A DNA stretch of 64,000 nucleotides from Sorex araneus (Eukaryota > Chordata > Mammalia > Eulipotyphla > Soricidae), in the NCBI RefSeq assembly GCF_027595985.1, contig NC_073303.1, forward strand, positions 19,765,770-19,829,769, written 5' to 3'. Made by a program: the position numbers and the translations under genes. The first letter of the stretch is position 1. Every line of letters begins with the position of its first letter. This document shows positions 50,800 through 61,595 of this stretch, piece by piece. The notes beneath the pieces were generated by a model. That model did no database searches. It worked only from the letters and a program-made list of their open reading frames with translations, and was not told where the DNA came from.

Positions 50800-51065
50800 C
50801 CAGGATAAAACTGGAAGGCAGGCTTGAATGGTGGTGAAATATCCGAGCAAAATATAATGCCCCAAACTAGAGAGAGAGTATCTGAGCAATGTCTGCCGTA
50901 GAGGCAGGGTAGGGACTGGGATGGAAGTGGAGGGGGTAATGGGGATATTGGTGGTGGAAAGTTTGCACTGGTGGAGGGATGGGTGATTGATCATTGTACA
51001 GCTGAATCTCAAACACGAAAGCTGTGTAACTATCTCACAGTGGCTCAATACAAAGTTAAAAAAAA
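50800..51065 (+). mobile_element. L1 3' UTR and tail (sense)
   Basis: AATGTCTGCCGTAGAGGCAG, GATATTGGTGGTGGAAAGTT, CACTGGTGGAGGGATGGGTG and CTCACAGTGGCTCAATACAA plus an A-run. Confidence 0.85.
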
Positions 51066-51489
51066 AAAACCCAAAAAACTGTTTAGTCACCTAGCGACCT
51101 TGGGAAGGCTCCTTAGCTACATGTGATTCCTTGGCTGAAGAAATCAAGCACTTTAGGGGGCCTTGAGTTGGGTTCTCATTTCTTTTTGCTGAAGATAAAA
51201 AGAACAGAATATATGATTGATTTATATGTACATTTCCTAAAACCAATCCATTATTCTAAAGAGACTTGGAATAGGAATATTTCAACTATTTCAGGAAAAC
51301 TGGAGTCCAGTGCACTGTTACCTTCATAGAATCAATTTAAGTTAATTCGCTTTGCCCTGGTAGCAGGCTAGGAGCAGCCTTACCTGTCCTCAGAATGGAA
51401 TGGCTCACCATTCAAGATATTTGGTTGGGTTCTAGAGGGAAAGAGAACTTGTTTTCCTTAGAGACAGCCTGTTACAAATGTTCTGATTC
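51066..51489. other. Unique sequence, no gene seen
   Basis: No repeat or coding signal recognised. Confidence 0.4.
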
Positions 51490-51505
51490 ACCGTATGAGA
51501 TTTTT

Positions 51506-52323
51506 ATTTTTTTAGGGTTTTTCTTTTTTTAAATTTTTTTATTGAGTCACCATGTGGAAAGTTACAAAGTTTTCAGGTTTAAGTCTCAGTTATACAATGC
51601 TCGAACACCCATCCCTTCACCAGTGCACATATTCCACCACCAAGAATCACAGTATAGCTCCACCCCGCACCCCCACACCCCTAGCCCCCCCATGCCCCCT
51701 AGCCCCCCCACCCTTAGCCCCCGCCTGTGTAACTAATAAATTTCACTTTACTTTCACTTTGATTGCATTCAATATTTCAACAAAACTCACTATTATTGTT
51801 TGGAGAGTCTCTCCCCTAAAGTCGGACCTGCTGAAAAGGAAGCATTAAATAATTTGTTTTCCATTGCTGAGAATGAAGAGGTATGAGGTCGAGTGACCAC
51901 ACTTAGCGGCCTCACGGTTTTGGGTTTCTGTATTTTAGTATGTTAGTAACTAAGTCCAGAGAGATATCTGCCAGAAATTGATTGCCAACTTGTACTTCTC
52001 AGTTCCATTATATTCCACATATGAGTGCAATCTTTCTATGTCTGTCTCTTTCTTTCTGACTTATTTCACTCAACATGATACTTTCCATGTTGATCCATTT
52101 ATATGCAAATTTCATGACTTCATGTTTTCTGACGGCTACATAGTATTCCATTGTGTAGATGTACCAGAGTTTCTTTAACCAGTCATCTGTTTTGGGGCAC
52201 TCTGTTTTTTTCCAGATTCTAGCTATTGTAAACAGTGCTGCAATGAACATAGAAATACAGATGCTATCTCTACTATACCTTTTTGCCTCTCCGGGATATA
52301 TTCCCAGGAGTGGTATTGCTGTC
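51506..52323 (-). mobile_element. Young 5'-truncated L1 with open ORF2 C-terminus
   Basis: 818-bp insertion with TSD ACCGTATGAGATTTT / ACCCTATGAGATTTT (51490 and 52324). The minus-strand frame 52323-52008 reads without a break through the ORF2 C-terminus (IPLLGIYPGE, MFIAALFTIARIWK, TDDWLKKLWYIYTMEYY, LSEISQKERDRH) to a stop. The 3' UTR has a very G-rich block (C-rich on this strand, 51656-51728), then the 3' terminus shared with 7202-7502 and 10902-10975. It lacks ORF1 and most of ORF2, so it is immobile. Confidence 0.96.
51656..51728 (-). other. G-quadruplex-prone block in L1 3' UTR
   Basis: On the minus (L1 sense) strand there are more than four runs of three to seven G separated by short loops such as CTA and CTAA. 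Guanine-rich 3' UTR tracts are a known conserved trait of mammalian L1s. Confidence 0.75.
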
Positions 52324-52554
52324 ACCCTATGAGATTTTAATGTTGCTGTTTGTTATATAGGAGATTCAAATCCTAAAGAAAACTAAAAGGTTTTAAACTC
52401 TTTAGATGCATAGGTGGTGGGGGTAGGGAAAGGTCATTGGTGGAGGTGGAGGGAAGCTGACACGGATGGGAGGTTTGAAGATGGAACACTGAATGTCTGA
52501 GACCATTAAAAGCATCTTTGAAAGTCATCATAGAGAAGTAATTCCTTTTTTAAT

Positions 52555-52736
52555 GCTTAGGTGCTGGAGATGTGACTCAGTGAGCTAAGCACATGTTTTG
52601 CATGTGGGAGGCTTGAATTTGATCCTTGAAACCACCTGGTTGGGGATTGGCCACTAGGAGTGACTCCAGAAATCAGGGCTGGAAAAGGCATCCAAGCACT
52701 GATGGATGTGGCGTGTGGCCACAAACTCAAAGAGGA
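52555..52736 (+). mobile_element. Old SINE-like element
   Basis: Sense: AGGTGCTGGAGATGTGACTC, GTGAGCTAAGCACATGTTTT, GCATGTGGGAGGCTTGAATT, and GGAGTGACTCCAGAAATCAG in the body; a diverged SOR relative that runs into the purine tract. Confidence 0.6.
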
Positions 52737-52987
52737 AGGAAGAGAGAGAGAGAGACAGAGAAAGCAAGAAAGCAAGAAGAAAGAAAGCGGCATGAAAGAG
52801 GAAAGAAAAGTAAAAATGGGGGAGAGAAAGAGTGAGCAGAGAGAGAGAGAGGGAAGGAGGGAAAGGAGGGAGGGAGGGAGGGAAAAAGGAAGGAAGGAAG
52901 GAAGGAAGGAAGGAAGGAAGGAAGGAAGGAAGGAAGGAAGGAAGGAAGGAAGGAAGGAAGGAAGGAAGGAAGGAAGGAAGGAAGGAA
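52737..52987. repeat. Polypurine tract with about 100 bp of pure (GGAA)n
   Basis: GA- and AAG-rich lead-in from 52737, (GGGA)n near 52862-52882, then about 25 uninterrupted GGAA units at 52887-52987. It probably grew from the tail of the adjacent old SINE. Confidence 0.96.
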
Positions 52988-53049
52988 AAAACGCTTTTGT
53001 TCTATTGCTTAGACACATCCCTAATCCTGCCCAGTAAGGTTTAATAAAA

Positions 53050-53280
53050 TCTATTGGGGACTGACGGATCCAAGGGGACAAAAATGGGTCAAAGAAGAAA
53101 GAAGAATGTCTGCCATAGAGGCAGGCCGCAGGCGTCGGTGGTGGGAGGGCAACTGGAGACATTGGTGGTGGAACGTGGGCATTGGTGGAGGGAAGGGTGT
53201 TGGAACATTGTATGACTGAAGACTAATCACGAACAGCTTTGTAACTGTGTATCTCACATTGATTCAATTTTTCAAAAAGG
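53050..53280 (+). mobile_element. L1 3' UTR and tail (sense)
   Basis: AATGTCTGCCATAGAGGCAG, GACATTGGTGGTGGAACGTG, GGCATTGGTGGAGGGAAGGG and CATTGTATGACTGAAGACTA, ending CAATTTTTCAAAAAGG. Confidence 0.85.
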
Positions 53281-53957
53281 AGGCGGATAGAAGGTTGAAG
53301 GAGTCTTACTTTGTCACTTTAGCAGCCACTTTGTATGAAGATTTCTAGGACTCATAAGGCCACTTAGCAAAATCTTCAAATTTTCTTTTATTTTCTTTGT
53401 GGCTGAATTATGGAAGAATGCAGTGGGGTGGAATAGGTTACAACAGGTTATTAAAAGAAATCAGACGCTGTTGTAAAGGAGAGGACAAGCGTATGGCTCA
53501 ACAGCAATGATGGGAAACTCAAGGTGCCGCTCTTTATGGTCCACACGCTGGGAAATGAGGCTGTTTCACTGTCATCTGGAATTTACTGCTCTTCTTTCAA
53601 CCCCGGAAATAAATTGGGGAGTGAGGCACCAATCTATCTGGCAGCGTCCGTGGGAAAGAGGTGTCCCCAGGGACACCTTTCCAGTTAGTGCCCTTCAACT
53701 CCTCGTTTCCTGAGTGAGAAAACAGAACAGGTAGGGAACAGGTAGGGACACCGGGAGGGAGAAAGCAGCTCCTATCAACAGGCTGTCAATAGCTCCATCT
53801 AGACTGTGGGAAAATTCCAGTTTGTCTAGACTGTGGAGAAAAGACCAGATTTCTTTAAATAAGAAAACAAGTTGTTCTGGGTAACGGGGAATGGCTGAAA
53901 GGCGGGTGGGGAAAGAGTGTGTGATATGGCAGGGGTTGGGGTGAACAGGAGGAGGTG
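53281..53957. other. Unique sequence, no gene seen
   Basis: No repeat or coding signal recognised. GGGAACAGGTAG is locally duplicated near 53735. Confidence 0.4.
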
Positions 53958-54106
53958 TTTTTTGGGGGGGGATCACACCCAGCGATGCATAGGGGTTATT
54001 CCTGGCTCTGCACTCAGGAATAACCCCTGGTGGTGCTCAGGGGACCATATGGGATGCTGGGAATCAAACCTGAGCCCTACCCGCTGTGCTATTGCTCCAG
54101 CCCCCA
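53958..54106 (-). mobile_element. SOR (type A) SINE with head deletion
   Basis: Antisense: GATCACACCCAGCGATGCAT, CCATATGGGATGCTGGGAAT, then a deletion of the GGTCGGCCGCATGCAAGGCA part before GCCCTACCCGCTGTGCTATT. Confidence 0.9.
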
Positions 54107-54524
54107 GAGTTTAAACATTTTTTGAAACCCCAGGAGCTGTGCCCACCAGTTGCAATATGTGAATCTGCTTTGGATCCAGATGAAAAACAAAATATAAAAG
54201 TCAACAAGTAAATCATACACAGGAAAATATTTAACAAGGCAACGGGAAAGGCTGCGCAGAAGGGATATTGGGACAGATTAAGGAATTACTGTGGGATCTG
54301 TTGAATGTGGTAAAAAGAATGTTTTTGTTTCTTAGCAGAGTTTCAATCCTTGAGAGATGCAGATGAAAGATGTCTAGCTAGGACTGTTGAAAGTCTTGCT
54401 TATGGTGAGGGTGTCCAGAGAGTGTTGGAAGGAACTGACCAATGGTGCTGGCCTTTCAGGGGGTACTTGTTGAAGCTCAGGTCCATTCTACTTTTCTCAC
54501 TATTGCCTACCTCTGAATTATTCC
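54107..54524. other. Unique sequence, no gene seen
   Basis: No repeat or coding signal recognised. Confidence 0.4.
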
Positions 54525-54670
54525 TTTTTAAACGTTTTAATTGAATCACTGGGAGATAGACAAAGCTGATCATGATTGGATTTCAGTCATACATCCCTCT
54601 CTCCACCAGTATACATTTCTGAGCACCAGTGTCCCCAGGTTCCCTCCCATCACCCCCCATCTTCCAGCCC
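54525..54670 (-). mobile_element. L1 3' end (antisense)
   Basis: AATTGAATCACTGGGAGATA, TGGATTTCAGTCATACATCC and CTCTCCACCAGTATACATTT match the reversed L1 3' terminus. Confidence 0.75.
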
Positions 54671-55093
54671 CTGATGAATTATTTCTTAATGAAACATTCA
54701 AGGTGGGGAGGATGGTGGGTCACGCTGTGATCTTTTGAATCTCTCAACTGCCCTCCATAAGTGGTGTTGGTGGTGTTGTTTCAATATCCCCGAGAGACTC
54801 AGATCAGCCCTTTTCCACTGTTTAAAATTCTTTTTGTATTATTCAAAGTCACTACAGTGCACCAGAATCAAACCATCGCCATCCTTTCACCCACCTCCCA
54901 CCCCACTCAACTCAGAAAAACAGTGAGGATGGTAGGGCATAATTGAGCTCACCCCAAATGAAGGGTCATGAACCTGGAGAGGGACATTCTGTCGCCAAAT
55001 TTGAGTTGCCAAGCGGAAATGTGCGGGCAGCTCTGTCTGCCCCCTCGGCTCCAAGCCCGGCTGTTGTTTACATATTCCAGGCCCAGAGTGCCT
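54671..55093. other. Unique sequence, possible further L1 3' UTR debris
   Basis: CATCCTTTCACCCACCTCCC near 54880 resembles reversed L1 3' end, but the match is weak. Nothing else recognised. Confidence 0.3.
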
Positions 55094-55105
55094 GGTGTGT
55101 GTGTG

Positions 55106-55148
<43 letters not shown>
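55094..55148. repeat. (GT)n microsatellite
   Basis: GT run with one GGGG interruption near the start, about 25 units. Confidence 0.96.
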
Positions 55149-55195
55149 TCCTTTGACTTGTGTGCTGTGTTTAGGCACAAAACTAGGAGAGCTTT

Positions 55196-55372
55196 AGAGG
55201 CCAGAGACATAGGTCAGCATGTAGGCTCCACGCAGCCAACTCAGGTTCAATCCCAGCACCTCATATTATCCCTTGAGCTCTGCTAGGAATAATCCCTGAG
55301 CACAGAGCCAGGAGTAAACCCTGAGCACTGCTGAATATTCCCCCCCAAAGTAAAAAACAAACAAACAAACAA
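55196..55372 (+). mobile_element. SOR-like SINE
   Basis: Sense: GAGGCCAGAGACATAGGTCA, ACTCAGGTTCAATCCCAGCA, GAGCACAGAGCCAGGAGTAA and an (AAAC)n tail. Confidence 0.85.
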
Positions 55373-56198
55373 CCTAGGATAGCTTTGTTTCCTGACTAAA
55401 GCGATGATTTCTCTTGCAACGGTTTTGAGCAAGCACCCCATCCCTAAATGGCTCTCTAGGATGGAGCCCACATGCGTGTCTAAGACAGCATTTGAGAACT
55501 GAGCCGGCTCTTGGGAGAAGGGAAAATGATGCTTCTCAGTTTCTGGGTGGAGACTCCCAAGCTGAATTGCTTCCTACCGAGCAACGTAAGCATTGCAGGA
55601 CAAGCCGATGAGCAGGGCGCCAAGCGCTAACAAAGGCCTTGACTTGGGGAGGCAAGAGAGTCGAGGGCTGAGGCTGAACAGAGAGGTTTCCTGCGAGGGC
55701 CTGAAACACAGGGGCCTGTGCTGAACAGAAACCAGAGCAGTGGATTATCCCATGCCAGGCCCTAACCGCAGGCAGCCTCCCTAGCTTCACTGCAGGGACC
55801 ACACAGACTCTTGCACAATGGTGCCTCTGTCTTAATTTGCAGGCCTGAAGGGTCAAGAGCACAAAGTGAAAATGGGGGGCAGGGGGGCGGCCAAAAATGC
55901 AGCTGAGGAAGAATTGCTGGTAAGAGAAAGGGGCGTGGCTTCCCCTCAGGACCCCCTCAGGACTCTGCTTTTGTGCCTTGTTTTCCTTTCAAACCACTTC
56001 TCCATTTCCCTCCACCCACTTCTCCTCTTCCCCCAAACCTGAATCTGCTTCTCAGCGAGCTGCTTCCTGGGCTGCCCCAGCAGGCAGTTTGCAACCCCTT
56101 AGAGAAGGAATTCAAGAACAGAATTCTGAATGTTTCCACCCAGTTTTACTGTGCTATTGTTACGGGGCATAAGGCGAGCGTCTGGGTGCTTGTGAACT
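55373..56198. other. Unique sequence, no gene recognised
   Basis: About 0.8 kb, GC-rich in the middle. Open frames on both strands have no recognised domain. Confidence 0.4.
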
Positions 56199-56363
56199 TG
56201 GGTAAGTCACTGTCACTGTCACTGTCATACTTTGTTCATCGAGTTGCTCGAGTGGGCACCAGTAACGTCTCCATTGTGAGACTTGTTGTTACTGGTTTTT
56301 GGCATATCGAATATGCCACGGGGAGCTTGCCAGGCTCTGCCGTGCGGGCGGGATACTCTCGGC
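56199..56363 (-). mobile_element. Type-B SINE, head missing
   Basis: Antisense: three ACTGTC tail units, CATCGAGTTGCTCGAGTGGG, GCATATCGAATATGCCACGG and GGCGGGATACTCTCGG; it stops before the tRNA-derived head, so it is 5'-truncated. Confidence 0.9.
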
Positions 56364-56734
56364 TTCCTGGGGGTAAGAAAAACTTCAAAATCCAAAAGCA
56401 GCCTCAGCGTCCAGGACAGAAACCCAGCACCTAAGTTCCAAGTTTCAATACCTCAGATCAACCGTTTGAAGACGCTTGCTTGGTTATGCCCTATTGTGAG
56501 AGCCTGAAAACCGATCAGTCTGATTAGTTACGAAATGATCAATCAGATCTATGCTATGTAATGACCAACCAGGGATCTCCATTTTCTGATCCCACCTTCC
56601 TCGTTTCCACCTGACGATCTCACTGACATGTTTTTGCCCTGATTTCAAGTTGTTCAATATAAGGCTTTGATATTTGTACCTTTGACCTTTTTTACTCAGT
56701 CTTCCCACTCTCCACTCTACTCCCTGACCTTTGT
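56364..56734. other. Unique sequence, no gene seen
   Basis: No repeat or coding signal recognised with confidence. Confidence 0.35.
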
Positions 56735-56949
56735 TTCTGTGAGTTTAGTTTTTTGGGATCCTAAAAGAATACCAAGCAGCATTGTCTTTCTCTGGCTAAT
56801 TTCACCGAGCGAAATGTCCCCAAGGTCCACTCATTTTGCCCCAAATGGCAGAATTTCCTTCTTTCTCTTGGCTAAATAATAAGTGTATGTGATATTGTCT
56901 CCATCTATTATTGATCTGTTTATTTTTCTGTGTGTGTTGTTTGTTTTAT

Positions 56950-57107
56950 GAGCAAGTGACACTCAGCAGTACTCAGTGCTTACTCCTGGCTCTGTGCTCA
57001 GAAATCACTTTCGGTGGCTCTCAGAAGACCGTATGTGGTGACCAGGGATCGAACCAGGGTCAGCTGTACAAGGCAAATGCCTTGCCTCCTATACTATCTC
57101 TCCAGCC
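56950..57107 (-). mobile_element. SOR-like SINE
   Basis: Antisense: AGTGACACTCAGCAGTACTC, CTGTGCTCAGAAATCACTTT, GGGATCGAACCAGGGTCAGC and CTATACTATCTCTCCAGCCG. Confidence 0.85.
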
Positions 57108-57550
57108 GTTCTTCTTTTCTTATTATATAGGTTATCATTTATAGTTATCATGGTGCTAAAATTTACGGTATTGATGTACAAAGTTACTAATTCCATCACG
57201 GTCAAAGTGTCTAGGACCCTCCACCAGTGTCCCTGTATCCCTTCTCTTCAGCTGTTGACAGATACTTTGCTTCCATATCTTGGCTACCAGCTGCAATGAA
57301 CTTGGAGTTACTTCCATCCTTTTGATTTGGGTGTTTTAATTTTCTTTGAAGTAACAGGAATTGCTGAGTCATATCAAATTTCTATTTTTATTTTTTTGAG
57401 GAAACTCCATTGTTTCCACAGAGGTCACACAACCTGTCTTTCTACCAGCTGTGCCCAAGGACTCCTTCTCTCTACATCGAAAACTTGGAATCACTCACTT
57501 TCTGATGGTGGCTGTTCTGATGGATGTGAAGTGATAGACAAGTCATTGGG

Positions 57551-57845
57551 GATGGTTGGAGGAATTGTTTGGGATGGCAGATGTGTGCTGAAAGTAGATA
57601 AAGGACCAAACGTGATGGCCTCTCAGTATCTGTATTGCAAACCATAATGCCCAAAAGTAGAGAGAGAGTATGGGGGAAATTGTTTTCATTAGAGGCAGTG
57701 GGAAGGCTGGAAAGGGGGGAGGTATACAGGGAACATTGGTGGTGGAGAATGTGCACTAGTGGAGGGGTGGGTGTTTGGTCATTGTATGACTGAAACTCAA
57801 ACATGAAAGCTTTGTAACTGTATCTCACAGTGATTCAATTAAAAA
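57551..57845 (+). mobile_element. 5'-truncated L1 3' UTR (sense)
   Basis: GCTGAAAGTAGATAAAGGAC, GCAAACCATAATGCCCAAAA, GGGAACATTGGTGGTGGAGA, CATTGTATGACTGAAACTCA, CTCACAGTGATTCAATTAAA. TSD GTCATTGGGG on both sides, inside the old antisense L1. Confidence 0.92.
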
Positions 57846-58001
57846 AATGTCATTGGGGTTGTGATTTTCATTTCCCTCATCTGATATGTTGGGCATCTTT
57901 TTGTGTGTTGTTAAACCTAACTCTCCTTTTTTGGCCTTTGAAGAAAGGAGGTACATGTATAATAGTTTGAATTCCTGTGTGTCTGAAAAACACACTTTTT
58001 G

Positions 58002-58165
58002 CTCTTGTATTTTGGTCACACTTGGTGGTGCTCAGGGTCTGTTCCTGGCTCTCTCCTCAGGAATGGTGCTGGTGGTGTTCAGGGGACCGTGCGTGCTGGG
58101 GATTTGAATCAGGGTCAACTGCCTGTAAGGCAAATGCCTTAAACCCTGTACTATCTTTCTTGTCT
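58002..58165 (-). mobile_element. SOR-like SINE
   Basis: Antisense: TTTTGGTCACACTTGGTGGT, CTCAGGAATGGTGCTGGTGG, TGCCTGTAAGGCAAATGCCT and TGTACTATCTTTCTTGTCTG. Confidence 0.82.
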
Positions 58166-58487
58166 GAAGTGTCTTTTAATTCTAGAATTAAAACCTTTGC
58201 GCTTGTAGAAGAATTGAGAAGTTAGTAGCATCTCCAGGTACCCCACGCCCAATTCCTGGTGTTTCACCTCTGACTTTCATATGGCACAAAGGTCACATGT
58301 AATGATTCAGCTTTATTATCATTAGCTTAAGTGCTTCCTTTATTCTTACATTTCTCAGTTTTCACTTCATTCACTTTCTGGCTCTGTAATGCACCCAAGA
58401 TGCTGCAACCCATTACTTTCTCTTTAGTTTTTGGCAGTTTTTCACTTCCTCTATTTTATGCACTCTTGATGCCTGCTGCTCAGAATT
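58166..58487. other. Unique sequence, no gene seen
   Basis: No repeat or coding signal recognised. Confidence 0.4.
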
Positions 58488-58658
58488 TTTTTTTTCTTTT
58501 TGGGTCACACCTGGCATTGCACAGAAGTTACTCCTGGTTCATGCACTCAGGAATTACTCCTGGCGGTGCTCAGTGGACCATATGGGATGCTGGGAATCGA
58601 ACCCGGGTCAGCCGTGTGCAAGGCAAACGCCCTACCCACTGTGCTATTGCTCTAGCCC
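58488..58658 (-). mobile_element. SOR (type A) SINE, full length
   Basis: Antisense, close to consensus; TSD-like GCTCAGAATTTT / GTTCAGGAATTTT flank it. Confidence 0.94.
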
Positions 58659-59293
58659 CTGTTCAGGAATTTTGAGCTGGTCCTTCAACAGGATTCAGGT
58701 GATGTCTCGCCTGTGATGAGGGTGGGACTGTGTGTGCTGGAGAGGAAGTGCCACAACTCTTTCATCTCTGAGCATCGCTGTTTGTGCCTCCAAAGCCTTG
58801 ACATGACTGTAGGTTACAGGATGTTTCCTCTGGGAGCACATTGCTCTCTTCTCCTATCTCACATACTTCTTATTGTTTGCTTTCAAGCTGCTTTGGTTTG
58901 CTAATCTGCTAAAGAGTAAATGCATTTTTAGAAATTGGGCACATGTTTGGCAAGAGCGGAGGAAAGGTAAGGTGTGTACGGAGTTTGTGCTAATTAGAGT
59001 CACTCCAAAGCAAGTATTTAACAGTTGCAATGGATTATTTTAGCCACATACATAAATAGCGTATAACCCCTCTTTGTCAAATTAGACATCTGGATTTTTA
59101 AAAGTCAGGTGCCCCTTTCCATTTTAAATTTTAGTGGCTACAGGACTCAGTTTCATCTTTAACCTCATTTTCTGGGTCCTGTTTTTATACTCTATCCACC
59201 ACTGAATGGTGGTTTAGCAAGACTACTAAAAAGTACACACAACTGAATCAAAGAGAACGTGCTGGATCAGTAACACTGCTGAATATATTACAA
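58659..59293. other. Unique sequence, no gene seen
   Basis: No repeat or coding signal recognised. Confidence 0.4.
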
Positions 59294-59395
59294 TAATCTT
59301 TTGGGGGACTATATCCTGCAGTGCTCCGGGGACCACTTCCTGTGGTGCATGTAAATTAGATGCCCGGGATTGAACCTGGCGTCCCACTGTGCTGA
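59294..59395 (-). mobile_element. Old SINE fragment
   Basis: Antisense: CAGTGCTCCGGGGACCACTT, GATGCCCGGGATTGAACCTG and CCCACTGTGCTGAGAC. Confidence 0.55.
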
Positions 59396-59486
59396 GACTA
59401 ATCCTGGCAGCTCTGCTGCTTCTAATTCATGACTTTGCAAGCAATTTCTAGCAGCACCCTAGCCATGTGTGTGTGAGCACAACCAA

Positions 59487-59522
<36 letters not shown>
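59487..59522. repeat. (CAAT)n microsatellite, about 9 units
   Basis: AATC tetranucleotide run, probably expanded from an old SINE tail (AACCAAAATC). Confidence 0.95.
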
Positions 59523-59525
<3 letters not shown>

Positions 59526-59906
59526 GAAGGGTGTGTATGTGTTGATGCTTGGCAAACATAGCAACTAAAAATAAATGTGAGCCAAGAAGTGTCACCCCAG
59601 GCGAATGTGTGTGTGAGCACCTCAGCAATTCCTAGTGAGTCCCAAAACTGGGATGCACATCCCTCGCCTCAAAGAGTGTGAGCTCCTGTGAGCACATGCG
59701 CAAGCTGTAAGCTCTACCTACAGCTTCTGGACTGCAAAGCTTGGTCAGGGATTCACCAAGTACCACATTCTCAGCAAGTACCACAACTGCAAATGTGCAA
59801 GCACCTAGCTAACGAGGCATCAGTACAACATCAACAACTATGAGGGGGAAGGTGGCGGGCTAGTGAAATTCAGATATAATTTATCTAACATAAAAAAATG
59901 TGCCTT
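59523..59906. other. Unclassified sequence
   Basis: GTGTGTGAGCACCTCAGCAA and similar strings occur, but no family is recognised and no gene is seen. Confidence 0.3.
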
Positions 59907-59921
59907 AAAAAGGAAAGTACA

Positions 59922-60100
59922 GGGGCCGGAGCGATAGCACAGCAGGTAGGGCGTTTGCCTTGCACGCGGCTGACCCGGGTTCGATCCCCGGCATCCCATA
60001 TGGTCCCCCAAGCACTGCCAGGAGTAATTCCTGAGTGCAGAACCAGGAGTAACCCCTGAGCATAGCTGGGTGTGACCCAAAAAGCAAAAAAAAAAAAAAA
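59922..60100 (+). mobile_element. SOR (type A) SINE, near consensus
   Basis: Sense: GGGGCCGGAGCGATAGCACA through GTGACCCAAAAAGC plus about 18 A. TSD AAAGGAAAGTACA (59909-59921, 60101-60113). One of the least diverged copies. Confidence 0.97.
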
Positions 60101-60127
60101 AAAGGAAAGTACAAAGGGTTCCTGGGA

Positions 60128-60287
60128 GGGGTGGGGGGTGGCGGGAGGGGTACTGGCAACGTTGGTGGAGGAGAATGGGCACTGGTGGAGGGATGGGTAC
60201 TCGACCATTATAGGGCTGAAATGTAATCACAAAAGTGTGTAAATCTATAACTGTATCTCATGGTGTCTCATTAAAAAAATTAAAAAA
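60128..60287 (+). mobile_element. 160-bp L1 3' end, adjacent to the SINE
   Basis: GGGGTGGGGGGTGGCGGGAG, GCAACGTTGGTGGAGGAGAA, TATCTCATGGTGTCTCATTA plus an A-run. 15-bp TSD AAAGGGTTCCTGGGA at 60113-60127 and 60288-60302, starting at the last base of the SOR TSD. Confidence 0.95.
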
Positions 60288-60302
60288 AAAGGGTTCCTGG
60301 GA

Positions 60303-60883
60303 TACAAAAAACACACATATAAGACACTTTGTTCTTGAACTACTTCTAATCCCTAAAAACTGGAAACAAACCAATTGCTGGTCTTTAGGAAACTGAATAA
60401 ACTAGGGGGAAACCCCACTAATAGAGTACTGAGCAGCTGTCAAAGGGAATGAAGAAAGTATTTCTGGGCTGATATGGCATGATCTCCAGGACATGTCTCT
60501 GGGTAAACAAACAAACAAATAACCAACAAATCAAGGTAGAGAAGTTAGGTAGGACATGATACAGTTTATTAAAAAAATAGAACCTATACACACATTCTGT
60601 TTGTATTTCAAAAAATGAAATGAAAGGCTAAAGGTTTTTCAATGGCATATTTTTTAGGAAAGGGTAGAGGATTGAAGCCACATATCTGTGACTAAATATT
60701 GTTTTGGTCATGTGACTCTCTCTAGTGCCGTCAAGATATTTTGCCTCATTACAAAATAAGAAATTGATAGAAACATTTTAAATTGGAAATAATGATCCTT
60801 AAGGATTGAAAATAAAAAGAAAAACAATAATTGAATGTGTATCCAGATGGTGACAAAATCACTCAGGGAAAAGTATTCCTAGT
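60303..60883. other. Unique AT-rich sequence
   Basis: No repeat or coding signal recognised. Confidence 0.4.
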
Positions 60884-61056
60884 CTTTTTTTTTTCTTTTT
60901 GGGTCACACCTGGCAATGCACAGGGGTTACTCCTGGCGCTGCACTCATTAATTACTCCTGGTGATGCTCAGGAGACCATATGGGATGCTTGGAATCGAAT
61001 CAGGTCAGCTGCGTACAAGGCAAACACCCTGCCCATTGTACTATTGCTCCAGCCTC
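60884..61056 (-). mobile_element. SOR (type A) SINE, full length
   Basis: Antisense; TTTTTGGGTCACACCTGGCA to TACTATTGCTCCAGCCTC. TSD ATTCCTAGT at 60875-60883 and 61057-61065. Confidence 0.94.
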
Positions 61057-61140
61057 ATTCCTAGTAATTTTACGCACAAAGTTTAATAATACATCCCTCA
61101 CGAAATAAGCGCTAATGAAAATAAGATCTTCCAACACGCA

Positions 61141-61168
61141 TACACACACACACACACACACACACACA
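61141..61168. repeat. (CA)n microsatellite
   Basis: About 13 CA units. Confidence 0.95.
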
Positions 61169-61581
61169 AAGAAACAAAACTACCTTAAACTGTTTTCAAT
61201 AAATCATTTTATTAGAAAAACCACTGGTATTACTATTCTGAACCTATTCTGTGGAGTTGATGGAAGGGAATAAAGAAAGGAGATACTTAAAGGTTTAAAG
61301 AGATTAAAAGGAGTATCAGATCAGTAGTGATATGTAGACCTTAACTGAATCCAAATTCAAACAGAAAAAGACTCAAAACATTTTGGTAAGAATTTGAACA
61401 CTGACTGGATACTGGCTAGTGTAACTTATCATGATACTGAATCATGATAATAGTAGTGTGTTCTTTCAACTTCTTGACTCTAAGTAAATTATACTAGCAT
61501 ATTTATAGACAAATAATATACTGGGAGTATAAAACCTATAGTACCTATAACTATATTACAGATAGAACAAGATTTGCCATG
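61169..61581. other. Unique AT-rich sequence
   Basis: No repeat or coding signal recognised. Confidence 0.4.
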
Positions 61582-61595
61582 AAATGCTAATTGTT

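Larger units (their letters stand above)
56735..57960 (-). mobile_element. Ancient L1 (L1M-type) with nested insertions
   Basis: Antisense landmarks in order: TTGTCTTTCTCTGGCTAATT, CCCCAAGGTCCACTCATTTT, CTTCCATATCTTGGCTACCA, GAGGAAACTCCATTGTTTCC, TTGTGATTTTCATTTCCCTC, GATATGTTGGGCATCTTTTT. It is interrupted by a SOR SINE (56950-57107), a possible older L1 tail near 57111-57235, and a younger L1 tail (57551-57845). Confidence 0.8.

Noticed and set aside
52557..53162. 201-codon minus-strand frame with PSFLPSFLPSFLP repeats
   Set aside because: It is the translation of the (GGAA)n tract; tetranucleotide repeats stay open in several frames.
59922..60000. Functional tRNA gene (A and B boxes visible)
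   Set aside because: The boxes belong to the SINE head, followed by SINE body, poly(A) and a TSD; no cloverleaf-complete tRNA is present.
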